Assembly (NCBI GenBank): GCA_013399015.1
Contig: VWZX01008936.1
Coordinates: 5,593,126 to 5,657,125, forward strand
Reading direction: 5' to 3'
DNA length: 64,000 nt
Source of the DNA: Galbula dea
Taxonomy: Eukaryota > Chordata > Aves > Piciformes > Galbulidae
Made by a program: the position numbers and the translations under genes. Under the pieces are notes generated by a model. The model saw only the letters and a program-made list of their open reading frames with translations, was not told the DNA's origin and searched no databases. Of this stretch, positions 45,601-57,400 are shown in pieces (the stretch's first letter is position 1; every line of letters starts with the position of its first letter).

Positions 45601-48600
45601 GCTGCTTGCTTCTGCTCTGTGCTGAGCATTAGCCTCTTCTTTCAGAGTTAACTTTAGTTATTGCGGTCTTGGAGCAAAGATCAAGAATTGACAAAGCTCA
45701 AAGTAGGTGACATGAACTGCTCTTACGTGATTGCTAGTTCAGGCTTTACTTGGAATCTTGAGGTTTTTGTGAGTAGAAACTGAGTCTTAACCACTGCTGT
45801 CAGCTGCTAAGGTGCCATTAGTTCAAAGGCAAACCTTGGGGAAAAAAAGAAAGATTGTCTTGAGTTCACTGTGGATTTGTCCTTAGTGGATGATGCAATA
45901 GTAGTCACTGCACTGTTTGCTTTATTAGGGCAACTGTGTATTACTTAGGAGTTTTCCAGAGAGCTCTTGCCTACACCAGCCACAGGGACAGGAGGACAAG
46001 GACCTTTATTCCTTTCAATAAATTCCTTTATTAGCTCTCAATCGCCCTCTGACAAACTGCAGTCTCTCGGTATGGAGGAGGTGACATAGGAATGAGTCAC
46101 TTGGAGTTGGTGTTTGCACTTTTGCTCAGATTTATCCTGGAATAGGCTTTCTCTTTACTTTCCTGGCCCTACGGGAGATATGCAGAAGGGTGGCTGCCTG
46201 ACAGGCAGCTGAGGCACAGTGACTTACTCCCTTTTCTACTATCCCAAAGTAAGTGGAAGGGATTTTTGGCTAGACTACCCCAATAGACAATGTAAATCCT
46301 GAGGGAAGTATTTCAATAAATCCCTAAAGAGCACTGTTTTCTGTGCTAGAGGAAAACTCTATCTTGGGTTTTGCATGACAAGCACTTGGCAGATCTAGAT
46401 GCCAAGCTCCATCGTAATAGATTTTGCCAGCTGTGCCACCTCTCTTCACTGGGTTACTAAACCTATGCCAGCCACTAGAAGTACAGAAGGAGAGATACTG
46501 GATGAAAAAGGAGAATCTGGGCTCATCTGAGGTCCTGTGTGGTAAGCATTGATCAAGGCTTTAAATAAAATACAGGTTAAGTAGCTGTGTATCTTTGAAG
46601 GACAGTCTGTTTGAAAGTTAGCACTAAGCAGTTCAGTTCCCCTTCACCAGTGATCACCAGTTTTGGCAGCTGAACTCTTCTGTTTCTTCAGAACACTTCC
46701 ACTCTTGACAAGGCACAATGCCTCCCACATAATTAATCCATCAAACACATGTTTTGGGGCTGAGCTTGAGGAAAAGCAAAATGAAGAGCAACCTTTAGTC
46801 TTTTTCAGTTGGTATATCACATATGCTGCTTGATCCAACAGTTTAGTCCTGCTGACTGTGCTTGTAACAGTGACATGGGGCAGTGTACACAGAGGGAGGA
46901 GGGTGATTTTCCTTCTGAGATATGGAGTGTTGGACAGACTTCAGTTTGGTCTTCCCTCCTCTGCCTGTGATGTCCTTCCAGTAGTGTCTGCTGGCCATTA
47001 TGGCGTCACATATTTGCAGGACTTTCTATTGCACAGATGTGTTTAAGCTCTCTAACTTTACTGCACTCTGAGAACAAAACTCAGATACAAATACTTCTAC
47101 CCTGCCACCTCTTTTTTTTCCTTTATCTCATACCCAAAAAAGCAGCAGACTGAAAATGCAGTTCAGCCTCTTGTCATTCTTGCTAGGTCTTGTCCTCTTT
47201 ATTCTGTGCAGGTGCCTTTAACGTTAGATTGATGATGCTGTATCTGCATCTCCTGCTGCAGCTAGTGCAGGAGGATGCCACGTCTCTCCTTCTGTAACTA
47301 CAGTTTCCCATCAGACTTCAAGATGGAGAAAAAAAAAAAGAGTTGAAAAGGCAGGCAGCTTGCTTTGAAATCTGATAGAGGAACTGCTGGGAAGTAGACA
47401 CTTTAACTGTGAAACCTGCAGATTTTCCCTTTAAAATACCAAATTCAGAGCAACTTCTGAAAGTTGGCTTGTTCAGGCTTGTTCTAGCTAGCCTGAGATG
47501 GGTAACAAAGTCAAGCTGCTGTAATGCCAAAGGATCTGCCACAACTGAATCTCTGAGGACAAGAGGTGTACAGACATGTGAAACTACCCTAAAACAGTGT
47601 TCTAATCTAAGTAGGGTTGTGCCTTCTTCAGAATAGTTTTGGTTTGGCAGCTAGCTGTAGGCAGCATCAAGACTCCAAATTCTTCAGCTGGCCTGGAAAA
47701 CTCAGGGCCTGCAGCCTTTTCTGGCCAGAAATCTAAAGCCACTGGTGACTTGCCGTATCAGTTGTTTTCCAGCCTTAGATTTAAGGCAGTACTAATGGTC
47801 TTTGCTCCTGTCTTTACAGGCATCTGGAGTACAAGTTGCTGATGAGGTATGCCGTATTTTCTATGACATGAAAGTGCGGAAGTGCTCTACGCCTGAAGAA
47901 ATTAAAAAGAGGAAGAAGGCTGTCATCTTCTGCCTCAGTCCAGACAAAAAGTGCATTATTGTGGAAGAAGGCAAAGAGATTCTGGTGGGAGATGTCGGTG
48001 TGACAGTTACCGACCCTTTCAAGCACTTTGTGCAGATGCTTCCCGAGAAGGATTGCCGTTATGCCTTGTATGATGCAAGCTTTGAGACCAAGGAATCAAA
48101 AAAAGAAGAGCTGATGTTTTTCTTGTGGTAAGCAATCTTCCTAATTCACTCATTCCTAACATGCAGTCCAAGCAGTGTGGGTGAGGTCTCTGAACATTTG
48201 GATTGCCTAGGCTGATGAGATGGCAGGCTTAAAGTGAGAGCCTGATGCCTGTGTGCTGAGCCCTGAGATGTGTTTCACTTGTTTGTAATCAGTAGGATGC
48301 TTCTTCTGTCTGTGCTGACTAATAAATATCCCTAATGGCATTCTTTTGGTGTATCCAACCAGGGCACCAGAACAAGCACCTCTTAAAAGTAAGATGATCT
48401 ACGCGAGCTCCAAGGATGCAATCAAAAAGAAGTTCCAAGGTACGTAGTACAGCTGACACTCCCAGTTGTGCCATGACCCGAGAATGCTTACACAGCAAGC
48501 CTGAACCATTGGCTAATTGGTTCGTTTTTTGGGTTGGTGTTTTTTTTTTTTTTTTTTATGAGATACTAGTGAGAGATGAGAACTTCAGAGGTGAAATTCC

Positions 48601-49852
48601 CTGTGACAGAGCTAAAATGAACACTGGCTAAAACTTAACTGTCCAGCTCTGAAGTACAGAGGCCCTAGAACAGTGTTCAGGACAAGAGCAGGCTTTGCAA
48701 CATGTGACACCTTAAGTTTGTACCCTGCACCATACAGGCTAGAATCCATTAGATTCATAACATGGAGCTGGATTTTGTGCAGAGCTGCCTCCATGGGAGA
48801 GGACTTTCAAGCCTGTGTATGTTGAAATACACAGTCCATCAACTTACAGTGCTGTAGTAGCAATTAACAATTCACTTCATTTGGAGATGCAATGCCTTTT
48901 GAAATAAATAATCACAACTGCATCTCCAGGTGAAGAAGCAAAGCTCCTTTCAGCCTGTCAGGCATCATTAACTGAGGAGTCAAACACCTTGCTGCAGCAT
49001 TCAGAAATTTCATGCTAAGTCAGTCACTATGATGGCTTGTAGCCAGATAGCACTGCCACCCCCTTCAGTTCCTCATGCTGCTCTGGGCCAAAACTTTGCA
49101 GCATGCAGGACTGACAGGATCATTGTGCAGCAGTGCCAGCCTTCACGGGACAACTTGCTAGTGGATTAGAACTACCCAGGGAGACTGTTGTGTGCTGCAC
49201 ATGTGGAAGCTGAAAAAGAAAAAAAAGGAAATCCTGAAGAAGTTTGGCTTTTCTCCATATAAGACAGGTTTGGGTTGGGCTCCTCACCCAGCGAAAAAAG
49301 AAACCACTTAGACCAGCAAAGTCTTTCTGGTGTCTACATCTCAGGTTCTCACTCTGATGTTTCAGGCACCTCTGCAAAGCCAGTAAGGGCTGAGTCAGCC
49401 ATCTTAGTGTGCTTGTGTGTAGCTCCCTCACCTGCCATATCCAGGGTAGCACTGGAAATAATTCACTTGTAAAGCAGCCTGCAGTGAAAAGGCTGAGTCT
49501 GAGCACTGACCTAGTGAACACTTTCTCCCTGATATTTCTGCGTTGATGTTTGGTGTGTAACCAGATGTCTCCTGTGATGTATCAGGGAGAAAACTAGCCC
49601 AGATTCCTACATTAAGGTAGGACTTAGCTGCTTGAGTGATTGGACTGCATTTTGTAATTGCATATTACTACTAAGTGTGTGGTGTTGGTTACTACTAGCA
49701 TGTTGGAAAACTGCATTATTGAGTGTTTTGCCTCTTTTTTAGGCATAAAGCATGAATGCCAAGCAAATGGGCCAGAGGACCTCAACCGAGCTTGCATTGC
49801 TGAGAAGCTAGGAGGCTCCCTAGTTGTAGCTTTTGAAGGAATTCCAGTGTAG
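39639..49852 (+). CDS. DSTN: DSTN, destrin / actin-depolymerising factor (complete coding span, 4 exons, 165 aa)
   Basis: Destrin binds G- and F-actin and severs and depolymerises filaments in the cytoplasm; it is a single ADF-homology domain of the cofilin family. Coding exons are 39639-39641, 47820-48127, 48363-48439 and 49743-49852, which sum to 498 nt, the exact 165 codons plus stop. The first exon codes only Met, as in vertebrate DSTN/CFL genes. Visible landmarks are MASGVQV with the regulatory Ser3, the basic nuclear-localisation-type stretch IKKRKKAV, the DCRYALYDASFETKES block, the actin-binding long helix SSKDAIKKKFQGIKHE, and the C-terminal GGSLVVAFEGIPV. The residues favour destrin over cofilin-1/2 (EEGKEILVGDVGV, MLPEKDCRYALYD). 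The gene faces RRBP1 tail to tail, as in human 20p. Confidence 0.98.
39642..47819 (+). other. DSTN: DSTN intron 1
   Basis: An 8.2-kb intron. The first 600 bp belong to the CpG island. A CR1 copy lies at 40572-40815 and an A-rich tract at about 42510-42560. The minus-strand open frame at 43873-44382 (169 codons) has no recognisable features. No other exon is supported. Confidence 0.75.
40572..40815 (-). mobile_element. CR1 LINE fragment in DSTN intron 1
   Basis: Reverse series 'gggatctctggagatcatct', 'cacagcagggtgtccagatg', 'cttcaccacctctctgggca' and 'aaagaagttcctccctatgc'. Confidence 0.92.
47820..48127 (+). CDS. DSTN: DSTN exon 2
   Basis: Acceptor tctttacag, donor GTAAGC at 48128. Encodes ASGVQVADEVCRIFYD through KKEELMFFL plus two bases of Trp: most of the ADF fold. 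Confidence 0.97.
48363..48439 (+). CDS. DSTN: DSTN exon 3
   Basis: Acceptor ccaaccag, donor GTACGT at 48440. Encodes the end of Trp, then APEQAPLKSKMIYASSKD and AIKKKFQ plus one base of Gly: the actin-binding helix. Confidence 0.97.
48440..49742 (+). other. DSTN: DSTN intron 3
   Basis: A 1.3-kb intron holding an uninterrupted T run at 48540-48557. Nothing else is recognised. Confidence 0.75.
49743..49852 (+). CDS. DSTN: DSTN exon 4 (last coding)
   Basis: Acceptor cttttttag. Encodes IKHECQANGPEDLNRACI, then AEKLGGSLVVAFEGIPV and TAG at 49850-49852. Confidence 0.97.
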
Positions 49853-50035
49853 ATGTCATACAGTGCCACAACTCTACAGCATTCCATGTTTTAATATATC
49901 AGTTATGTAAACAACCATTCTAGGCAAGGGATTCACTAACTGTAGGGAAGCTGTCTTGTAGACTAAAGTAGATTTTGGACATGTAGCTTGTATGTACAAA
50001 TGACCCTAAATAAATCAAATCTAAGGATTTATCTT
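49853..50035 (+). other. DSTN: DSTN 3' UTR with poly(A) signal at 50009-50014
   Basis: Canonical AATAAA at 50009-50014, about 160 nt after the stop. This gives a short 3' UTR; longer forms using later signals cannot be excluded. Confidence 0.7.
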
Positions 50036-51904
50036 GGTGTATTAATGTTTGCATTGGTTGTCCAGCCCAATACTGTCCCTGATGATGGATTAACACTAAA
50101 GGTCTCCTAAAATTTTTGGTCCAATGCAGCAGTTTATCCTAGGATAAAAGGAGGGGGACGTAAGAACAACCTGGTTCCTGTTCTTACTTCTCTAAATTGG
50201 TAACAAGCGAAATTCAGTTAGTCTTTGTATGGCTACCGGCCAAATTGCCAAACTCAAAAACTTTTCCCCTGTAACCCTTTAATAACAAAACTTAAAAGCT
50301 GTAGTTAAAGCTAGGGGTTAAACAAAATCTGGGTCGAATTCTTAGTGGTTGCAGTTGCAGAGCAGTATGAATAAAGGCTAATTCTGAAGTTAAGTAGAGA
50401 TAAAATAAACACACTTTTCTGAATAGTCCTAACCCACTCTCTTGTAAACTCACGGTGCAGTAATTATATTTAAATGTTCACTTGTTCTGTAGGTTCTGAA
50501 GTGTCTTGAGGTCTCTTCCAGCCTGAGTGATTCTGTAAAAATTGCTTTTCTGTTGACATAGTTTAATTTAGAATCCCTTAGTTTCTTTAATACACTTACT
50601 AGTGGATTGGATGCTTCTGAGGCTTTTACAAGTGCAGATCCTTATGTCAGAGCTCTCCAGTTATGAGTACTAGAGTGAGAAGGAACATCTTAAAGGTGAT
50701 ATTCTCAGCCCATCTTTGGTCACTTGGTCCATTTGTCCATAATTACTATTGATTTAACTGAGTAGAACCAATGAGCCTGACTAATATGGCTTGATCTGGG
50801 CTATTTTGTCTGTTAGCTTCTTTAATTCTGTAGAAATGCATGGAAATATCACCTACTAGAAAGTCTGACCTGAAATGCCTTTTGTACAGGGGGGGGTAGA
50901 GAACATTCCTGTGCCAGCTCCAGAGATCTTAAAAGCTTCCATGTTTCACCAGTGGTTGATTAAAAAGCTGTTTCCTTTGTGTAATGTGTACATGGGAGTT
51001 GCATAGAGTTTTCCTGTATGTCTGTAGAGAAAAAAAAAAAAAAAAGAAAAAAAACCAACAAACCTTTAGCCTCCAGTGCATTACTGTGGTATGTTCTCTG
51101 TGTGCCAAATCCAAACAGCCTCATTACATGGGGGTTTCCTTCCCCTGGGTCAGGGAACTGCTTCCTCTCCAGCTTGGATTAGACCTACAGCAGGGTACAC
51201 CTCCTGCAGCTGCAGGGGAGAAAGGATGGGGGGAGGAAATAGTCTGGAAGGAAGAGCTGGTGGAGTTGGAGGGAGTTGGGGGGAAAGCAGGTAGCTCTAT
51301 CTGCAGAGTGTGCTGCCCTGCAGTACTCTCAACAACTGAGCAACTGCCAGCCTGGGCTCTGCCTGTTAGGCTTCAGACCCCAATTTCCATGGGCTGGGGA
51401 AGCTGGCTTGGAAACTTCTCATATTTGCAGTGTGATCAGGAGAAACACAGCATGTGTCAGTTATTTTGTGCTGCTTTCCCTGTAAGAACTGAGGGAGCTT
51501 TCTCTGGCCAGCCCTGATGAAGCCCAGGCAGTTACAGGCTGCCCCTTCCTCTGTGGAGCTCTTGCCAGATGTGGGTGAACAGAAAGCTCTACTGTCCCTG
51601 TGGCTCCTCAGCAGAGCAGGGCATTGCGCTGGTTCAGCTGCGACATAATGGTCCATTACCTAACTCAGCATGTGCCCTCTCTGGCCATGCTGCATGGTTA
51701 AAACCTTCCATTCAAGGCAGGCATTGACTGCTCCCTCTGACTTGGCACCCACACGGGTCACAGGGTTGGGAGCACAAGGGTTTGTGATGCAGAGATCCAC
51801 TGGAGCAAAGCTTTTCTGATTTTTTTTGGAGGAAAGCAAACTGGCCTGGTTTCTGCTGGCACGTGTAGCCTGTGTTTCAGTAAGCTCTGAGCTGGCCCCA
51901 GTGG

Positions 51905-51921
51905 ATCATCATCATCATCAT
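51905..51921. repeat. (ATC)n microsatellite
   Basis: Five tandem ATC units. Confidence 0.85.
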
Positions 51922-53744
51922 AAACAGCCCCTCCTTGCCTAAAGTGTCTGCAGTACTAGTTTCTGTCCAAAGTCCAGGTTGAGATAAGGAAACTGGAGTG
52001 ACACAGCAGGAGTGGTTCTGCCTGACAAACAAGGGAACTCCCAGCCAAGATCCAGCTGATAAGTAGTGCCTCCAGGCATCTTTGAAGAGATATCCAGCCC
52101 AGGTGACACCATGGTGGACTTCTGTCTGGGATTTCCTTCCTTGGTTAGAAAATGGAGCAAGAGGCCCTGCAAATGTGGAAGGATGTCAGACCTGGAAGGT
52201 AAGAGGACATTTCCCACAACACGAAAGCTCTTGTCAAAAGGGACTTAGGTACAAAGTACCTTTGTCCCAGGACATGGAGGGATGAGAGGTCTGAGGTGGC
52301 AGTCTGGGACTTGACTAGGTGTGGTCACGCTGCTTAAGCTGATCCAAGAGGCTTTGGCTGCTTTCAGGAGCCTTGCAGCAAGTCCTGAGGTGGTATGCTG
52401 GTCTCTGGAAAAGTATTCCTGCACTCTAGGGCTGGCGGTAACTATTAACCTTCAGAGCTCTAATGCTTTAGGCCTCCGAAGGTCGTCCTGCGCTTAGAGG
52501 GAATGAAAAGCACAGGAAGATGTTTCCTCTTCTGACTGCTTGAGGTCCTTTCAGGTAAGATTTATCCCAAAGCACCCAAGCCTTCTGAAAAGGCAAGGCA
52601 AGCAGGGAGCCAACATGAAGAGTGTTTCCTACAGCTTGGCTGGTTGCTGGGGAGAGAAACTACTTTCTAAGAGAACTACGTGAAGAAAAGGGGAGCGGGT
52701 TTAGGTGATGGTTGCAGGATCACAGCTCAGGTAGTGCAGCTTGGAAGCAGCAAGAGCAGAGCTGATAGAAACCTTAGGTCCCTGTGCAGGCAAAGGTTTC
52801 CCAAAAGCTGGTTTTTGTCTATTACTCTGGGGAAAAGATGGGGATGGGAGAAGAGACAACCCTCAGCAAAACCCACTTCACCCGATGGGTGCACACTGTG
52901 GGGTCTCAGCTTGCCAGCTTCTCAGCCAGTGTTTGGCAGGACCCACTCTTCTTGCCTGACCAAAGATGGGGTCACCACACACATGCACGCACACACCTTT
53001 CCCACTCAAATGTGATGTGCACATCCCTTCTCCATCATGACCCCAAAACCCACAGTGCTTGGGGGGGAGAGGGTAGAACACATCTGCCCAGTCCCATCTG
53101 CGTGGAGTCTCTGGTGTCTAATATAGAGGTTGAGCACACACTGCCTTACCCGGGAAGAAAATGTAGGCAAGTCTGTTCCTCATCCCCATCCTGGCCTTGG
53201 CACACCCCAGAAGGACTGGCCACTTTAGAGGCTTTTCCTCCCCACTTTCAAATCCTGCTGATGTCAGCATCAGCCTCAGCAGCTTTTTTGTGGGGAGACA
53301 GGCACCAAGGGTGTCACATGGCCTCTGCCATTTCCTAAGAAACCAGCTTGGGGGGAAAACAGTAAAAAGAGGGAAAAGGAAAAAAAAACAAAAAGGAAAG
53401 CCACAAGAAGGGGAGAGAAGGCGGCTGAAGAGCCCAGCAGAGACAGAAACATCACCACACAGCACCTGCAGGGACAAAATGACATCACTGAGGCTTAAGC
53501 AAGCAGGAAGAATGGAAAATGGTCCCCGCTGGGCTGGTGTGGCTCACCCCACCCTGCCCTGGCTGCCACCATGGCCCTGCCACCACAGCACGTGTGCCAC
53601 TCCCTGGAAAGACAAGTCCCTCTCTTTTGCTTATATTGGAGAACAGCCACAAGGGATTGCTTTTGCAGCACACCAAGGAGCAGGGAGAATAAAGGAGCTG
53701 CTTCTGGCCAAAGCAGGGTCCTTCGCCAGTGACCCCCAAAGAGC

Positions 53745-53850
53745 AGCAAACCATAAAAAAACCCCAACCCACCAAAAACACCCCTCCAACCCCCAAAACA
53801 AAACAACAAAAAAACCCAAACCAAAAAGCCCCACCAAAATAAAGCAAGGA
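53745..53850. repeat. A/C-rich low-complexity tract (G/T-rich on the RRBP1 strand)
   Basis: About 100 bp of CCAAAA/ACCCC runs almost without G. On the minus strand this reads as a long GT/TTTGG-rich stretch just past the likely RRBP1 cleavage site. Confidence 0.75.
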
Positions 53851-53859
53851 CTAGCCCTT

Positions 53860-54405
53860 TTCACTACATCACTTTAATTGCATCGACACCCAGAAAGACA
53901 CAAAAGGATACGTGCTGAGAGCCACTCATCAACAAGAGGTCTCCTTCCCTGGTGGGGTCTTACTTTCATACTTCTTTCACTCCAAAAAATAATTAAAAAA
54001 AAATTAAAAAAAAAAAAAAAGGAAGAAAACCAAACCATACTAATTGCACCAGTTGATGTACAGAGTCTTCCCTTTTCACACATTCGTGGGTTCTGCTGTG
54101 ACAGGAAGGTGAAGCTCCAGAGCCTGCCCCAACACAGCTGGAGTGGCTCCTGGGGGAACAACAAATTGTTGTACAAAACCATATGAAGATTTTCTTCCAA
54201 ACATCTGCCTCCAGTGTTTACTGGTTGGGTCTTAGGGGTTTGTTTTTTGCAAAGTTTTTGTTTGTTTTTAAGTTTCAAAACTAAGTTTTGGCTCACTAAT
54301 AGCTTGTCTCTTTTCTCTACAGTAAATTCAGCATATATCTTTATTTTTAGGAATGTGTAAGGCATTTTGGTAAGTTGAATGGTTAAGGTCTAGGTCAAAG
54401 ACTCA
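53860..54405 (-). other. RRBP1: RRBP1 3' UTR with two candidate poly(A) signals
   Basis: After the stop at 54406 the minus strand has AATAAA (forward TTTATT at 54340-54345) only about 60 nt on, and ATTAAA (forward TTTAAT at 53873-53878) about 530 nt on. The second precedes a strong GT-rich tract, so it is the likelier main end. An A/T homopolymer at 54006-54020 lies inside. Confidence 0.55.
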
Positions 54406-54444
54406 TCAAACTGAAGTCCCTTCCTTCGAACTGTCCTCTTCCTC
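54406..54444 (-). CDS. RRBP1: RRBP1 last coding exon
   Basis: Acceptor ccttctgcag. Reads EEEDSSKEGTSV and TGA at 54408-54406. The tail SSKEGTSV is the human RRBP1 terminus, which fixes the identity. Confidence 0.95.
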   Translation of the reverse strand, partial: EEEDSSKEGTSV

Positions 54445-57400
54445 CTGCAGAAGGAAAACAGAGGTGGATTACTCAGCTGGGTCTCTACCTTAGCCTCATG
54501 GCAAGCATAAGAGCATTTCACAGATGGTTCTTTCTGTCCTGAATGCAGGACCTGGCCTATGACCTCCACCTTATATGGTTCCAGAGCTTCCCAAAAGTCA
54601 CTCATCAGATGGTTTCTGGCAGCAAGTGCCACCTTGCCTCTGGTTTTAAACCACTGCCTGAGGCGTGCTTCCCCATGGCCTCCACCTGTGACAAAGGGAC
54701 AGATGGCCACAGCCACCACAAGTACCGTTTGCTGAAGCTGTTCTTTCAACTTCTTCACTGTGTCTCTCTCTTTGGCCAGCTGGTCCTGGGTAACCTTCAG
54801 GAGCTCCTGGAGTTTGGTTGCTGCCTGGCCCAGGTCCTTTGTTAATTTTTTTTCTTTTTCAAGTCTTTCCTACACGGGAGTCAAAAGATCTGCCTGAGCC
54901 TCCCTTTGCCATTTGGTGACCTTTCCCTCTCCAAAACACCTCAGGTCTGCACCACTCTGTGGCCACAAGCCAAAGAAGCACTTGAGCTCCCTCCTCACTG
55001 GAGGGGCCAGGCATCACCCCACCAGCTCCAGCTCACTCTGGCTCCCTGGAGAGGGCATGGGCTGAGACAATCTCATGGGAGCAGAACAGTTTCCCCAACA
55101 TGTGAAAAGCCTGTGAGAGTGTGTGCTTAGAGCAGCAGCACCCTTATCTTGGCCAACATGGAGGAAGTGGCTATGGCACCCTTCTGTCCTTCAGCAATGT
55201 TGTAGCTCACAGCCAAACCCAGGCAGGAAGCTGTCTGCAAAGGAAGCATCTACCTTGCCCCACCATCCCCAAAGTGATAAACCATGTCCTTAGTCCTGCT
55301 GGGACATGGCTTTTGCTGCCTGGGCTGAATAAGAAGCACAAGAGAACAGGGCAGCCAGATCACCTTGAGATGCTGAGCCTCTTCTGTGTCTGAAGCTGCT
55401 GCATTTTCAGCCAGTCTCAGCTTTTCCAGCTCTGCTTGCAAACTGCATGCTGAGCTCTGGGCCTGGAAGGGGGATACAAACTCAAATAAGCACATTATTT
55501 ATTAGCAGTGAAGAACTCCTAAAGGCTTTGCAAACCATTGCCTGCACCTACCTCCTCCAGCTCCAGTGTCAGCTTTTGGCGTAGCACTTGCTCCTTCTCC
55601 ACCAGTGTTTTGTTTTGCTCCAGCTGGGTTTTCAACTGTGTCAAAAAAAAAGGGGGAAACACCCAGAATTAGCATTTTAAAGAGACCCATGAGATGAGCT
55701 AGCAGAGACATCACCAAGAAAGCTGGGCTAGGCAGAAGATAGGAAAACCAAAGCTTTCCTCAGGGTACCCAAGAGCAATGGGTACTGGCCTCCCCTCTCC
55801 ACACAAAAGCCAGGAGGATACCAATGGTGAGCTGAGGCCTGGCTTTCACTGCCAAGTTTTGCCTGCTCCCTTAGCTGGGACTGGACTGAGAGGCATCCCA
55901 TAGCAGAGGAGACCTCTGGCAGGTCTCCATGCCCAGGAGAAGGCTCCACACTTAACAGGATTAAAGGAGAGAGACAAAGCCCAGCTCGTGGCAGCACAGC
56001 CATTGGTGGGAGGCATTAGCCTGAAAGGGAAGAGCTGCTGCTAATGCCCTTATCCTAGCTCCATCAAGATTCACAGAGCCTCTGTAATCCTAATCCCCAT
56101 CAGCTAGGAAGGGATCCCAGCACAGCTCTGTTGGGGTGTCCTCTTCCTCTGAGGAGACCCAAGCCCTGAACCAAATGGGGCATTGTCACATGCCAATATT
56201 GGCCCAAGGGATTGAAGCATCCCCTGCCAGCTTCCCCCCAAATCCTGCCAGCCTGGTGCCCTGACAGAGGGGAAGAGCCTGGTGAAAGCCAGCTAGTGAA
56301 ATGGTCTCAGTGGGAGTAGGACATGTGGGTGAGGGGACAGGGGGCTGGCTACCCCAAACACACAGGATAGAGACAACACAGCCACAGCAGCCCTGAGCAA
56401 AGCCACGTGAAGGTGTCCATGCAGTTAGAGATGGTGAGACAGGACAAAGGACATGGTTAAAGGTCAGTGCCTCCAGAGGCAGTGGTCTCACCACCCTAAC
56501 CTCAAGGGGTGCAGGCTTGCTTGGGTCAGCTTGTAACCCCACTATTTCTCCATCTTGTACATGGCTCTTCATCTCACTCAACTGCTGCCTGACCTGGAAG
56601 GAGGACCAGCAAGACTGGCTTAGTTAACACATGGCACTGCAGCCATTACAAGACCCACAGGGACCTAGAGATCAAGTGTGCCAGCTTGTTTGTTTGCACA
56701 CCAAAGGAAGAGAGTGTGATATTGTTATTTTTGATGTTATGTTATAAACCAAACTAAGGCTTTAATGACTAATTGTGGTCCACAACACTAATTCATAAGG
56801 GAGAAACCTCTTAGCAATTCATCCAGAGAAAACTCTCAAATCACACAAGCTGGGCTTGTAACACTGTGTGGCAGATGAAGGGTGAATTCAGTTTCTTTGG
56901 GGACTAGCTAAAAAAAAAATGAACAGTTCTGCAACAACTCTTCTAGGAGTTGGGAAATGAAGCTTCCCAGATTCCAACAGTAATAGAAATGTGGTCTTCT
57001 CCTTACCATAAGCCACCTCCATAATGCTTATTTCTTTCCCCATGACTCTGACACCACAGACATGCAGCTCTCTCCTAAACCCTATATTCCAGTCCTCTCC
57101 CTTGTTTACCTGCAGAAACCTAGCCCCATCCTTCAGCTCCTCCCAGAGCCTCAGTCCTCCCATCCAGAGGTGGATGGATGGATGCTTAAGGCACCCAAAC
57201 CCCTGCCCCAGGGTGCTGTTGTGTTAGCCAGTATCCAGTAGTGGGGTGGCTGGGTTTGTCTGCTACATGCCAGCTTGCACAAGCCTTGCTGCTCTCCCTT
57301 TCTTCCTGCCCCAATCAAAGAAGCAAAGGCAAGTGAATAAAAATCTCCTCCCAGGTCTCAAAACATTCCCTCTGAAAGCCAGATCAGCCTGGTGCCCAGC

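Larger units (their letters stand above)
50036..53850. other. Intergenic region between convergent DSTN and RRBP1
   Basis: 3.8 kb with no supported gene. Contains a possible CR1 tail at 50506-50537 ('gaggtctcttccagcctgag'), A runs at 51030-51054 and an (ATC)n microsatellite at 51905-51921. Long open frames (51.0-51.5 and 52.8-53.9 kb) lack any family feature. Confidence 0.55.

Noticed and set aside
53197..53877. 226-codon plus-strand open frame, the longest in the window
   Set aside because: The C-terminal half is low-complexity from an A/C-rich tract, there is no family feature, and it overlaps the RRBP1 3' region on the opposite strand. It looks like a chance frame.
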